Of a stretch of DNA of 64,000 bases, positions 9,085 to 17,284 are shown piece after piece. A program made the position numbers and the translations under genes. Every line of letters begins with the position of its first letter. The first letter of the stretch is position 1. Source of the DNA: Bacteroidota bacterium (GTDB lineage Bacteria; Bacteroidota; Bacteroidia; Cytophagales; Cyclobacteriaceae); the NCBI GenBank assembly GCA_016191555.1, contig JACPVX010000044.1:113531-177530 (forward strand), given 5' to 3'. The notes beneath the pieces were generated by a model. The model saw only the letters and a list, made by a program, of their open reading frames with translations. It was not told the DNA's origin and made no database searches.

Positions 9085-10005
9085 ATGGAAAAGCGACCTC
9101 TTCGGAAAGAAATCAAATATACCAGCCTTTATTACTTTATTCGGTTTTTGATTTTTACCTCTAATCTTTTGCCACGCAAAATGTGGTTAGCGTTCTGCGG
9201 CTTCTTGGGCAAAGTAGCCTACGCATTTTCGCCAAAGCCGCGTGAGCGTGCAATCTTCCATTTAGGCCTTGCATTCGGTCGTGAAAAGTCACCGCGTGAG
9301 ATTATCGACTTGAGCAAAGAGATGTTTGTAATGTTAGGGAAGAATGCCGGAGATATTTTGCGCTCGCTCAAAGTAAAAACGCTGACTGATCTGGAGAAGT
9401 TTTTAACTACGCATGGAATAGAGAATTATGAAAAGGCCCATGCGAAAGGAAAGGGCGTGATGTTTTTGACCTCGCATTTAGGTGCATTTGATTTGCAAAT
9501 TACCAACATGGCCTTGCGTGGCCTTAACCCCAATATTGTAGGCACGGCATTAAAAGACGAGCGTTTGAACGCGCTTCTTTGGGAGTACCGGAATGCATTC
9601 GGAGCCATTGCCATTGAGCGTGGTAAAGAGAGCGTGCGATTATTCAAAGTATTGAAGTCTGGCGGATCTATTGCAATTTTGATCGATCAGGATACAAAAG
9701 TGAAAAGCCGGTTTGTTAATTTTTTCGGTATGCAAGCCGCTACACCGATTGGCGCTACCGTCTTAGCCTTGCGCACGGGGGCTGCTGTTGTGCCTACTTA
9801 TATTTTTTTAGATGAGAATGGACAACAACAAATGCATATCCTGCCGGAAATTCCTTTGGTAATTTCGGGAGACGATGAGACCGATTTGGTTGTCAATACG
9901 CAACTATTCACTGACTTCACGGAAAAGATTGTACGTGATCATCCGGAACAATGGGTGTGGATGCACGAGCGCTGGAAGACCCGCCCCGGAGAAGAGATTC
10001 GATAG
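9085..10005 (+). CDS. LpxL/HtrB-like lipid A acyltransferase (lysophospholipid acyltransferase family)
   Basis: 306 residues. Enzymes of this family move an acyl chain from acyl-ACP to a lipid A precursor at the inner membrane. The HX4D catalytic motif is seen as SHLGAFD (about residue 125), and the C-terminal QWVWMHERWKTRP matches the conserved end of LpxL-type proteins. An N-terminal hydrophobic stretch (YYFIRFLIFTSNLLP) is the membrane anchor. The start at ATG 9085 is chosen over an upstream TTG because a -7 promoter box covers the latter. The exact position acylated, or whether an ornithine or other lipid is the acceptor, cannot be told. It stands alone, with a 140-base gap before the exporter operon. 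Confidence 0.85.
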   Translation: MEKRPLRKEIKYTSLYYFIRFLIFTSNLLPRKMWLAFCGFLGKVAYAFSPKPRERAIFHLGLAFGREKSPREIIDLSKEMFVMLGKNAGDILRSLKVKTLTDLEKFLTTHGIENYEKAHAKGKGVMFLTSHLGAFDLQITNMALRGLNPNIVGTALKDERLNALLWEYRNAFGAIAIERGKESVRLFKVLKSGGSIAILIDQDTKVKSRFVNFFGMQAATPIGATVLALRTGAAVVPTYIFLDENGQQQMHILPEIPLVISGDDETDLVVNTQLFTDFTEKIVRDHPEQWVWMHERWKTRPGEEIR

Positions 10006-10147
10006 AACTATTTGTTCATTTATTCCATCTATTTGCTAATGACTTGTTAATTCCGAGAAACGGATGGAAAATAATTTGCTATCCACATCGTTTCTTGTAA
10101 CCTTTTAGCAAGGATTGCAGTAGTAACAAATACCCAAACCGTTCGAT

Positions 10148-11473
10148 ATGAAGAGAAATTACGTGATAGCCGCAGGTATTGTTGTTGTGTTGCTTGCCGG
10201 CTTTTTTATTTTTAACCGTACGAAGGCCACTGGTGCCTCTGATATAGTTGCTCTAGTGAAGAAAGGTGAATTTCGATTAGAGGTAGAAACTACGGGTGAG
10301 CTTGAAGCTAAAAATTCAGTGAAGATCATGGGTCCGGGTAGTGTCCGCCAATTTCAAATCTGGGAAGTGACCCTTCAAAATATTGTCGATGAAGGTACGG
10401 TGGTGAAGAAAGGCGACTGGGTGGCTACGCTCGATCGATCAGAGTTTCAAACTAAATTCAATCAAAAGCAAATCGACTTCGAGAAAGCGAATTCCAAGTT
10501 CGTGCAAACGCAATTGGATACAACCCTTCAAATGCGCCAGGCTCGTGATGAGCTGATCAACTTAAAATACGGTGCCGAAGAAAAGGAAATAATCCTTCAA
10601 CAATCGAAGTTTGAACCACCAGCCACTATTAAACAAGCTGAAATTAATCTCGACAAGGCCAATCGTGCCTACGAACAAGCTTTAGAAAATTATAAAATTA
10701 AGCGCAATCAGAATGTAGAAAAGATGCGCGAAGTGGAAGCTGAGTTGCGAAAAGTAAGAGGTGATTTTGATGGTATGAGTAAGACGCTGGAATCATTTAA
10801 TGTAATGGCGCCTGAAGACGGAATGGTGATTTATGAGAAAGGGTGGGATGGTAAACCCATCAAAGCAGGGTCACGGATTGGTATGTGGGAGCCTACGGTT
10901 GCTACCCTGCCGGATCTTACGAAAATGCAATCCAAAACATTCGTGAATGAAGTAGATGTGCGCAAGGTGAAGCCTGGACAAAAAGTGTTGATTGGTTTGG
11001 ATTCTGACCCTGATAAAAAATTGAAAGGAGTTGTTACCAAAGTGGCAAACGTAGGTGAACAACGTCCTAATTCAGACGCAAAGGTTTTTGAGGTATTAGT
11101 AGAAATAGATGGAACGGATGCCTCACTTCGTCCATCCATGACCACGAGCAATAGGATCATTGCACAGATATTAAATGATGTAGTTTTCGTTCCTCTGGAA
11201 AGTTTGCATACACAAAACGATTCGATCACCTATGTCTTCAAAAAGGAAGGAATAAAAACGAGCAAGCAAGAAGTGGTAGTAGGCGAAACAAATTCGAATG
11301 AAGCTGTGATCACGGCAGGTTTACTACCTAATGAAAAGGTATTTCTCTCTGTTCCTGCAGGAATGGAAAATGAGGAAGTGAAATTACTTCCACAACAGAA
11401 CGGGAAACGGAGAAAGAAGGAAGTGAAGGAGGCTCCCAAAGATTCTACCCAAGCAACGAAGCCGACTATTTAA
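10148..11473 (+). CDS. HlyD/MacA-type periplasmic adaptor
   Basis: 441 residues. One N-terminal membrane segment (about residues 5-24) anchors the protein in the inner membrane. A split lipoyl/barrel-sandwich domain (residues about 45-95 and 225-260) surrounds a long coiled coil (about 110-220, rich in Glu, Lys and Gln), followed by a beta-barrel domain and a charged Lys-rich tail. Such adaptors link an inner-membrane pump to a TolC-like outer-membrane channel. It is the first gene of a three-gene operon: the FtsX/MacB-like permease starts 20 bases after it and the TolC-like protein follows. The family member is closer to MacA than to RND adaptors by its partner gene. Confidence 0.85.
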   Translation: MKRNYVIAAGIVVVLLAGFFIFNRTKATGASDIVALVKKGEFRLEVETTGELEAKNSVKIMGPGSVRQFQIWEVTLQNIVDEGTVVKKGDWVATLDRSEFQTKFNQKQIDFEKANSKFVQTQLDTTLQMRQARDELINLKYGAEEKEIILQQSKFEPPATIKQAEINLDKANRAYEQALENYKIKRNQNVEKMREVEAELRKVRGDFDGMSKTLESFNVMAPEDGMVIYEKGWDGKPIKAGSRIGMWEPTVATLPDLTKMQSKTFVNEVDVRKVKPGQKVLIGLDSDPDKKLKGVVTKVANVGEQRPNSDAKVFEVLVEIDGTDASLRPSMTTSNRIIAQILNDVVFVPLESLHTQNDSITYVFKKEGIKTSKQEVVVGETNSNEAVITAGLLPNEKVFLSVPAGMENEEVKLLPQQNGKRRKKEVKEAPKDSTQATKPTI

Positions 11474-11493
11474 CTTGTTTAAATAAACGTTGC

Positions 11494-12870
11494 ATGAAAA
11501 ACCTTTTCAGCGCCCGTGTATTGGCTAATCTCTACATTGCGATTGATGCTGTAATTGCTAACCGTTTGCGGTCACTATTGACAGCACTTGGAATTATTTT
11601 TGGAGTAGCCGCAGTTATCGCGATGCTGGCTATCGGTAATGGAGCCCAGCAAGAAATATTAAACCAAATCAAATTAGTAGGTGTCAATAATATTGTCATC
11701 AAGCCCATCATCGAGCAGAAGGAAGAGAAGATCAGCGAGAAGGTTGGTAAGAAAGAGCAGAAAAAATTCTCGCCCGGATTAACAGTCCGCGATGTGGAAA
11801 GTATTAAAAGTATTCTTCCCGATTTAACGCAAATAAGCCCCGAGATTATTTTAGATACTTATGTGATCCGAAATGGATTTAGAAGATCTGCAAAATTGGT
11901 GGGAGTAGAGCCAGCTTACTTTGCTATTTATGATTTCAAACTTTCAGAAGGCACTATATTTAATGAAGAGCAATTGAAGTTTGGTGCGCCTGTTTGCATT
12001 ATCGGATCAGCCTTGAAGAGTCGATTTTTCCCAACGGAAAACCCGATTGGAAAAAGTATGAAGGTGGGCACCCATTGGCTCACGATTGTAGGTGTGATGA
12101 GCGAACGAGTAGTATCGCAGGCCAGTATCAGCAAATTGGGTATTCGCGATTTTAACATGGATGTGTACATTCCGCTGCAAAGTGTACTGGTTCGCTATCG
12201 CAACCGCGATCTGATTACAGCCGAGGCAATACGATTAGCTGCACAGAATAGTCGAGGCTTTAGTTTTAATAACGGCCAAAACAATTCTACTTCGGAAAAC
12301 GAAGCTGAAAAGAAAAATTATCACCAATTAGATCGATTGGTATTGCAAGTTGATAAAACCGAAAAGCTTCAGGCAACGGCTGAAATAATTTCACGCATGC
12401 TCAAGCGCAGACATTTTGATGTAGTAGACTACGAAATTGAAATACCTGAGTTATTACTGAAGCAACAGCAGCGTACCAATGATATTTTCAATTATGTGCT
12501 CGGGGCGATTGCAGGGATTTCCTTGCTAGTAGGTGGTATTGGTATTATGAACATCATGCTTGCCTCGGTTTTAGAACGCATCAAGGAAATTGGTTTGCGC
12601 CTCGCCATTGGTGCACAGAAAAGCGATGTGGTACAACAATTTTTGTTTGAAGCCATCATGATCAGCGTAAGCGGAGGAATTATTGGTGTGATTTTAGGTG
12701 TGTTGTTCGCCTACCTTGTTTCTTCTTTTGCCGGCATCCCTACGATCATCAGTTTTGCATCAATTGTTTTATCCTTCGGTGTGGCCGCCACGGTTGGTTT
12801 AATTTTTGGCATTGCACCTGCACGCAGAGCTGCCGCACAAGACCCTATTGCATCGTTACGATATGAGTAA
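11494..12870 (+). CDS. MacB/FtsX-type ABC transporter permease without its own ATPase domain
   Basis: 458 residues. It begins directly with the first membrane helix region (LTALGIIFGVAAVIAMLAIGNGA) and has a MacB-type periplasmic core domain (about residues 50-300) with an inserted Glu/Lys-rich piece near residues 75-92. Three more helices form the C-terminal FtsX domain (about 325-450), including the conserved ERIKEIGLRLAIGAQKSDV and the AxxPIASLRYE end. E. coli MacB carries an N-terminal nucleotide-binding domain; here it is missing and no separate ATPase gene is adjacent. The stop overlaps the ATG of the next gene by eight bases. Likely role: mechanotransmission or export of a peptide, lipid or drug with the adaptor and channel. 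Confidence 0.88.
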   Translation: MKNLFSARVLANLYIAIDAVIANRLRSLLTALGIIFGVAAVIAMLAIGNGAQQEILNQIKLVGVNNIVIKPIIEQKEEKISEKVGKKEQKKFSPGLTVRDVESIKSILPDLTQISPEIILDTYVIRNGFRRSAKLVGVEPAYFAIYDFKLSEGTIFNEEQLKFGAPVCIIGSALKSRFFPTENPIGKSMKVGTHWLTIVGVMSERVVSQASISKLGIRDFNMDVYIPLQSVLVRYRNRDLITAEAIRLAAQNSRGFSFNNGQNNSTSENEAEKKNYHQLDRLVLQVDKTEKLQATAEIISRMLKRRHFDVVDYEIEIPELLLKQQQRTNDIFNYVLGAIAGISLLVGGIGIMNIMLASVLERIKEIGLRLAIGAQKSDVVQQFLFEAIMISVSGGIIGVILGVLFAYLVSSFAGIPTIISFASIVLSFGVAATVGLIFGIAPARRAAAQDPIASLRYE

Positions 12871-14317
12871 GACATATACTTTTTTATTTTGTTGCCTGCT
12901 AAGTGTAGCCGCTTTCGGGCAGAATAAATTTACACTGAATGAAGTGATTGAACGCGCACGGGCGCAATCACCGGCCTCGAAGCGAGTCGCTACCACCAAA
13001 GAGACACGATATTGGGAGTATCGTACTTTCAGGGCACGCTATAACCCACAGCTGGCGATCAGTGGAAACGCGCCAAGCTATAGTTTAAACTTTCAACAGA
13101 TTATTCAACCGGATGGGACTAAATTATTTAAACCCATCAACCAAACCAACTCGTTTGCAAATCTTGGTTTGCAACAGCCACTGCGTTGGACGGGCGGAAC
13201 GATTTCAGCCAACACGAACTTTAATTTTTTCACTGACAACGCGCTGAAATCGGAGTTGTGGAGTGGAAACATTTTCAATGTGCGGTTGGATCAGCCGCTC
13301 TATGCCTACAATAGTTACAAGTGGGATCGCAAAACATTACCATTAAAATTTGAGGAATCGAAGCGTGAGTATGTAGAGCAACTGGAGTTTATTTCACAGA
13401 ACGCCTCTGACTTTTTCTTTCGCGTAATCAGCGCACAGATCGATGAGCAGATCGCTAAGTTTAACCTTGCCAATAATGACACCATATATAAAATTGAACA
13501 AGGCCGCTACAACATCGGTACCACTTCGCAAGATAAATTACTGCAAGTAGAATTGCAGTTGCTCAAATCGAAGCAGGATGTGGCGCAAGCAAAAATTAAC
13601 ATTCAGAATGCGAGCCTTTCATTACGAATATATCTGGGCTTGAAGGACGATGAGGAATTTCAATTGGTCTTACCGGAGGAGATACCATTGTTTGCAGTCA
13701 ATTTGGAGGAGGCATTGCAATACGCACGGAAGAACCGGGCTGCTTACATTTCTTTTGAGCGAAGGCGAATTGAAGCAGAGAGCGAAGTGGCGCGAGCGAA
13801 AGCCAGTCGTCTGCAAAATGCATCTTTGACGGCCTCTTATGGATTAAACAACTCTGGTGCGATGGTTAGTGATCTTTATCGGAGCCCGCAAGAGCAGCAA
13901 CAGATCAATGTCGGATTCAGTGTACCCATTTTAAATTGGGGACGCAATAAGGCCACTATGCAGACAGCCTTGGCCAACAAGAAGCTGAACGATTACACCA
14001 TTGCACAAGATGAAATCAATGCGGAGCAGGAGATCATCACGCAGGTTAGACAGTTTGAATTACTTCGGTTGCAAATAGAGATTACGAAGAAGTCGGATGA
14101 GGTGGCGCGTGAGCGATACAACGTGGCGCAAAACCGATACTTGATTGGGAAGATTGATATCACGAATTTGAATATCGCCTTAACCGAAAAGGACGCTGCC
14201 AGAAGAAGTTACCTAGAGGCATTGCGCTCTTACTGGACATCCTACTTCAATCTGCGGAGATTGACATTGTATGATTTTGCTTCGAGTACTTTGCTGTACA
14301 CTCCGGACGCAGATTAA
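12863..14317 (+). CDS. TolC-family outer-membrane channel
   Basis: 484 residues from the ATG at 12863, which overlaps the permease stop; this start puts a signal peptide (MSKTYTFLFCCLLS, ending AFGQ) at the N-terminus. Two repeats of long alpha-helical hairpins rich in Gln, Glu and Arg are separated by short strand regions, the typical TolC/OEP pattern (for example GRYNIGTTSQDKLLQVELQLL and RYLIGKIDITNLNIAL). It would form the outer-membrane duct of the export complex with the two genes upstream. The stop overlaps the stop of the convergent purB by three bases. Confidence 0.9.
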   Translation: MSKTYTFLFCCLLSVAAFGQNKFTLNEVIERARAQSPASKRVATTKETRYWEYRTFRARYNPQLAISGNAPSYSLNFQQIIQPDGTKLFKPINQTNSFANLGLQQPLRWTGGTISANTNFNFFTDNALKSELWSGNIFNVRLDQPLYAYNSYKWDRKTLPLKFEESKREYVEQLEFISQNASDFFFRVISAQIDEQIAKFNLANNDTIYKIEQGRYNIGTTSQDKLLQVELQLLKSKQDVAQAKINIQNASLSLRIYLGLKDDEEFQLVLPEEIPLFAVNLEEALQYARKNRAAYISFERRRIEAESEVARAKASRLQNASLTASYGLNNSGAMVSDLYRSPQEQQQINVGFSVPILNWGRNKATMQTALANKKLNDYTIAQDEINAEQEIITQVRQFELLRLQIEITKKSDEVARERYNVAQNRYLIGKIDITNLNIALTEKDAARRSYLEALRSYWTSYFNLRRLTLYDFASSTLLYTPDAD

Positions 14318-14324
14318 AGTCCGG
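14303..14324. terminator. hairpin spanning the overlapping tolC-like/purB stops
   Basis: CCGGAC at 14303-14308 pairs with GTCCGG at 14319-14324 around the overlapping stop codons of two convergent genes. No T-run follows on either strand, so it may only pause RNA polymerase. Confidence 0.3.
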
Positions 14325-15654
14325 TATAATTAAATGGTGTAATTTTTTTCAGCGTTGCTTTGAGAGCATCGCTCACTGCCAGCGTATCAATAAAATCAGC
14401 CAATGTTTGTTGAGTGATTTTTTCATTCTTTCTTGTCAGTCCCTTCAATGCTTCATACGGATTTGGATAGCCTTCTTTTCGTAAGATAGTTTGAATGGCT
14501 TCGGCTACCACAGCCCAATTATCATCTAGGTCTTTGTCGATCGCAGATTGATTTAATTCTAATTTGCTAATTCCTTTTTCCAACGATTTGAAAGCAATGA
14601 TCGTGTGCGCCATCGGTACACCAATGTTTCGCAAAACGGTGGAGTCAGTCAGGTCACGCTGTAATCTAGAAATAGGAAGCTTAGCTGAGAGATGCTCAAA
14701 CAAGGCATTGGCCAAGCCTAAGTTACCTTCGGCATTTTCAAAGTCGATGGGATTCACTTTGTGCGGCATAGCAGACGAGCCCACTTCGCCTTCTTTAATT
14801 TTTTGTTTGAAATAATTCATGGAGATGTACTGCCATACATCCCTGCTGTAATCCACAAAAATCGTGTTGATGCGTTTCAAGTTATCAAACAGCGCAGCCA
14901 TGTTATCATAGTGCTCGATTTGGGTCGTAGGTGAACTACGCTTTAACTGAAGAGTACTGTTGACAAATTGAGATGCAAATGCACTCCAGTCAATGTTTGG
15001 ATAAGCGATTGCATGTGCGTTTAAATTTCCGGTAGCTCCGCCAAATTTAGCCGAGTGAGGAATATGACTCAATAACTCTAGTTGTTGTTTCAATCGAGCG
15101 GTGAATACTTCGATTTCTTTACCTAATCGGGTCGGAGAGGCAGGTTGGCCATGCGTTTTCGCCAGCATCGCAATGTCCTTCCAGTCAGCCACATTTTTTT
15201 CTAACAGTGAAATAAGTTGGAGAAGAGAAGGTGCGTACACGTCATCTAAAAACTCTTTCAGCAATAAAGGTGTTGCTGTATTGTTGATATCTTGCGAGGT
15301 AAGTCCGAAGTGAATAAATTCTTTGAACGAAGCGAGTCCTAAACGATCAAATTCATTTTTCAAGAAATACTCAACTGCCTTTACATCGTGGTTGGTTGTC
15401 TTTTCGATCTCTTTAATCTTTTCTGCAGCGGATTGATCGAAGGCTGTATACAATTTTCGCAGTGCATCAAATTGTTCTTTTGGAAATGCCACTAATTCCG
15501 GTAACGGCCATTCGCAAAGCGCAATGAAATACTCCACTTCCACGCGCACACGGTACTTGATGAGTGCATATTCAGAGAAGTAGTTTTGAAGCGATTCGGT
15601 GGTTTTGGCGTAACGGCCATCTACCGGGGAAATAGCAAAGAGAGAAGATTTCAC
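14314..15654 (-). CDS. purB: adenylosuccinate lyase
   Basis: 446 residues from GTG at 15654. PurB removes fumarate from SAICAR and adenylosuccinate in purine synthesis. The fumarase/aspartase signature is present as GSSAMPHKVNPIDFENAEGN, with the upstream TSQDINNTA and KTHGQPASPT motifs. The open frame continues to TTG codons at 15672 and 15675, but these overlap or touch a full TAnnTTTG box (15673-15680), so the transcript very likely begins after them; the GTG start also gives the usual length and an N-terminus close to the conserved AISPVDGRY. It converges on the TolC-like gene with a three-base overlap of stop codons. Confidence 0.95.
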   Translation of the reverse strand: MKSSLFAISPVDGRYAKTTESLQNYFSEYALIKYRVRVEVEYFIALCEWPLPELVAFPKEQFDALRKLYTAFDQSAAEKIKEIEKTTNHDVKAVEYFLKNEFDRLGLASFKEFIHFGLTSQDINNTATPLLLKEFLDDVYAPSLLQLISLLEKNVADWKDIAMLAKTHGQPASPTRLGKEIEVFTARLKQQLELLSHIPHSAKFGGATGNLNAHAIAYPNIDWSAFASQFVNSTLQLKRSSPTTQIEHYDNMAALFDNLKRINTIFVDYSRDVWQYISMNYFKQKIKEGEVGSSAMPHKVNPIDFENAEGNLGLANALFEHLSAKLPISRLQRDLTDSTVLRNIGVPMAHTIIAFKSLEKGISKLELNQSAIDKDLDDNWAVVAEAIQTILRKEGYPNPYEALKGLTRKNEKITQQTLADFIDTLAVSDALKATLKKITPFNYTGL

Positions 15655-15672
15655 ACGAAGTTTATTAAGCAA

Positions 15673-15680
15673 CAAAAGTA
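15673..15680 (-). promoter_or_regulatory. -7 promoter box that decides the purB start
   Basis: On the minus strand this reads TACTTTTG, a full match to TAnnTTTG. It overlaps the upstream TTG codon, so translation from there is unlikely and the GTG at 15654 is preferred. Confidence 0.55.
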
Positions 15681-15707
15681 CACAAAATCAGGGAAGAATA
15701 ACCTGAT

Positions 15708-16298
15708 TTAAGAAGGACGGTATTGGTTGGCTCGGATGTTTTGCGCTGCCAGAGAAACAGTTTCTGCAATTCGTTTACTTCTGGTTTCGGGGCGTTTCGC
15801 GTTTAAAATCCATTCAAGTATTCCGCGCTTAGTGGAAGGAGGAAAAGTTTGCCAGTTTTTATAAGCAGTTTTATTTTTTGAAAACTCCTTTTTCAGATCA
15901 TCCGGTTCTTCTAGATTATCTACGGGTGTGAGTGCATCCCAAGTACCCAATTCCTTCGCAAGTGAAATCATTTCCATTCCGGCTGGCGTCATTAATCCTT
16001 CCGCCATCAATCGCTCTACCTTTTCTTTATTGATTTTACTCCATTTGCTTTTGAGATTACGTTTCGCGAAAAACTGATAATAGCTTTCGTGATCTCGTTT
16101 ATTCGGTTTACTATCCACCCAACCAAAACACAATGCTTCGTCAACTGCCTCCGGATAGTACACACTCGGTGTTTTGCTACCTTTGTGATAAATAATCAAC
16201 CAAACCGATTTTTCGGAGCTGCTGTTTTTTTGAAGCCACTTTCTCCAGGCGCTTCTGGTTTTAGCGTGAAATGTTGCGATGCCGTCTTTGGTTTCCAT
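15708..16298 (-). CDS. YdeI/OmpD-associated family protein
   Basis: 196 residues. The sequence matches the YdeI/OmdA family ('bacteriocin-protection' proteins): AWRKWLQKNSSSEKSVWLI, then YYPEAVDEALCFGWVDSKP, FAKRNLKSKWSKINKEKVERL and, at the C-terminus, the helical WILNAKRPETRSKRIAETV. The biochemical role of this family is not established; E. coli YdeI has been linked to resistance to antimicrobial peptides. It is a cytoplasmic protein with no signal peptide. The gene lies 23 bases downstream of the ATG-side of the next minus-strand gene's stop, so the two may be co-transcribed. Confidence 0.85.
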   Translation of the reverse strand: METKDGIATFHAKTRSAWRKWLQKNSSSEKSVWLIIYHKGSKTPSVYYPEAVDEALCFGWVDSKPNKRDHESYYQFFAKRNLKSKWSKINKEKVERLMAEGLMTPAGMEMISLAKELGTWDALTPVDNLEEPDDLKKEFSKNKTAYKNWQTFPPSTKRGILEWILNAKRPETRSKRIAETVSLAAQNIRANQYRPS

Positions 16299-16321
16299 TA
16301 TATTCGATCAAAAAGGAATGC

Positions 16322-17188
16322 CTAATAATTCAATGCGAACTCTTTTTTACTACCGAACTTCTCCATAAGAGTTTTGGCTGTTTGAGTGTCAATCTTTAAC
16401 AGTTGAATGACATGATCAATATCCTTTTTACCCCCACGATCTTCCAATAATACATTATCAACCGACAGGTATTGAATTTGTTCGTCTTTTAAATAGTAGA
16501 TAAGAACTTCCGAATATCGGCCGGGAGCACCATACGATAAAGCTGAAATGGTTGCCTCCGGATTCGACAGCATATCTTCATTGAATTTGATTCGCATAGT
16601 TATCTTTTCAAATTCATAAGTCAGTTTATAGCGTGGATACCATTGATCCAATTGTTCAGAAAAAGGAACAATCGGATGCTTGATCATAATGAAAATAGGA
16701 AAACCGATAATCATGCCGGCTTCAATGGTCCAGATAATCCACAAAGGAAAATCTCTGAACGTTATGCCAAACATACTCCATGATCCAACTTTGCTGAATT
16801 CGATAATTGCAATTAAAAATCCAATGGGGTCATAAATAAAGTTAAAATGGCTGATGTAATCACCGAACGATAGACTATTTGTATTTAGAAAAGCAGCGTA
16901 GGCTATCCATTGAAAATAGAATCCGCAGAAACCGGTTAAGCCTGCCAACAATAAATTATGACGGTTGTTTCTGATTTTTGTTAAACGAGAAATAAATTTT
17001 GAAGTGTATCCCAGTCCAGCCGCGAAAATAGCGGTTATAAACACATTGATGTATACGAAGGGAATATGGATGATCAGTATGTTGTAGATGTATGCAAGCA
17101 GGATGGCAACAATAAACGAAAGAACAATGGCAACCCCCAAGTTAATCGGTGTTGATTTTTCTGAATGCTGATAGAATCGATTATCCAT
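16322..17188 (-). CDS. membrane protein of unknown function
   Basis: 288 residues; family not recognised. Four hydrophobic segments can be seen (about residues 18-38, 43-60, 80-100 and 150-172), followed by a soluble C-terminal domain of about 110 residues that mixes strands and helices (FEKITMRIKFNEDML, YLKDEQIQYLSVDNVLLEDR). The C-terminal part looks like a cytoplasmic sensing or interaction domain, but no motif supports a function. It is transcribed divergently from hrpB across a 96-base gap and precedes the YdeI-like gene on the same strand. Confidence 0.7.
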   Translation of the reverse strand: MDNRFYQHSEKSTPINLGVAIVLSFIVAILLAYIYNILIIHIPFVYINVFITAIFAAGLGYTSKFISRLTKIRNNRHNLLLAGLTGFCGFYFQWIAYAAFLNTNSLSFGDYISHFNFIYDPIGFLIAIIEFSKVGSWSMFGITFRDFPLWIIWTIEAGMIIGFPIFIMIKHPIVPFSEQLDQWYPRYKLTYEFEKITMRIKFNEDMLSNPEATISALSYGAPGRYSEVLIYYLKDEQIQYLSVDNVLLEDRGGKKDIDHVIQLLKIDTQTAKTLMEKFGSKKEFALNY

Positions 17189-17272
17189 AAAGTAAAGTGT
17201 GTTTCAAATATCTTCAATTAATAAGAATTCTGAAATTGATCCAATCGGTAAGTTTCATTTGCATCTTATTCT

Positions 17273-17280
17273 TACTTTTG
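17273..17280 (+). promoter_or_regulatory. -7 promoter box at the hrpB start
   Basis: TACTTTTG is a full TAnnTTTG match and ends only 4 bases before the hrpB ATG, predicting a leaderless mRNA. Confidence 0.5.
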
Positions 17281-17284
17281 CCGC

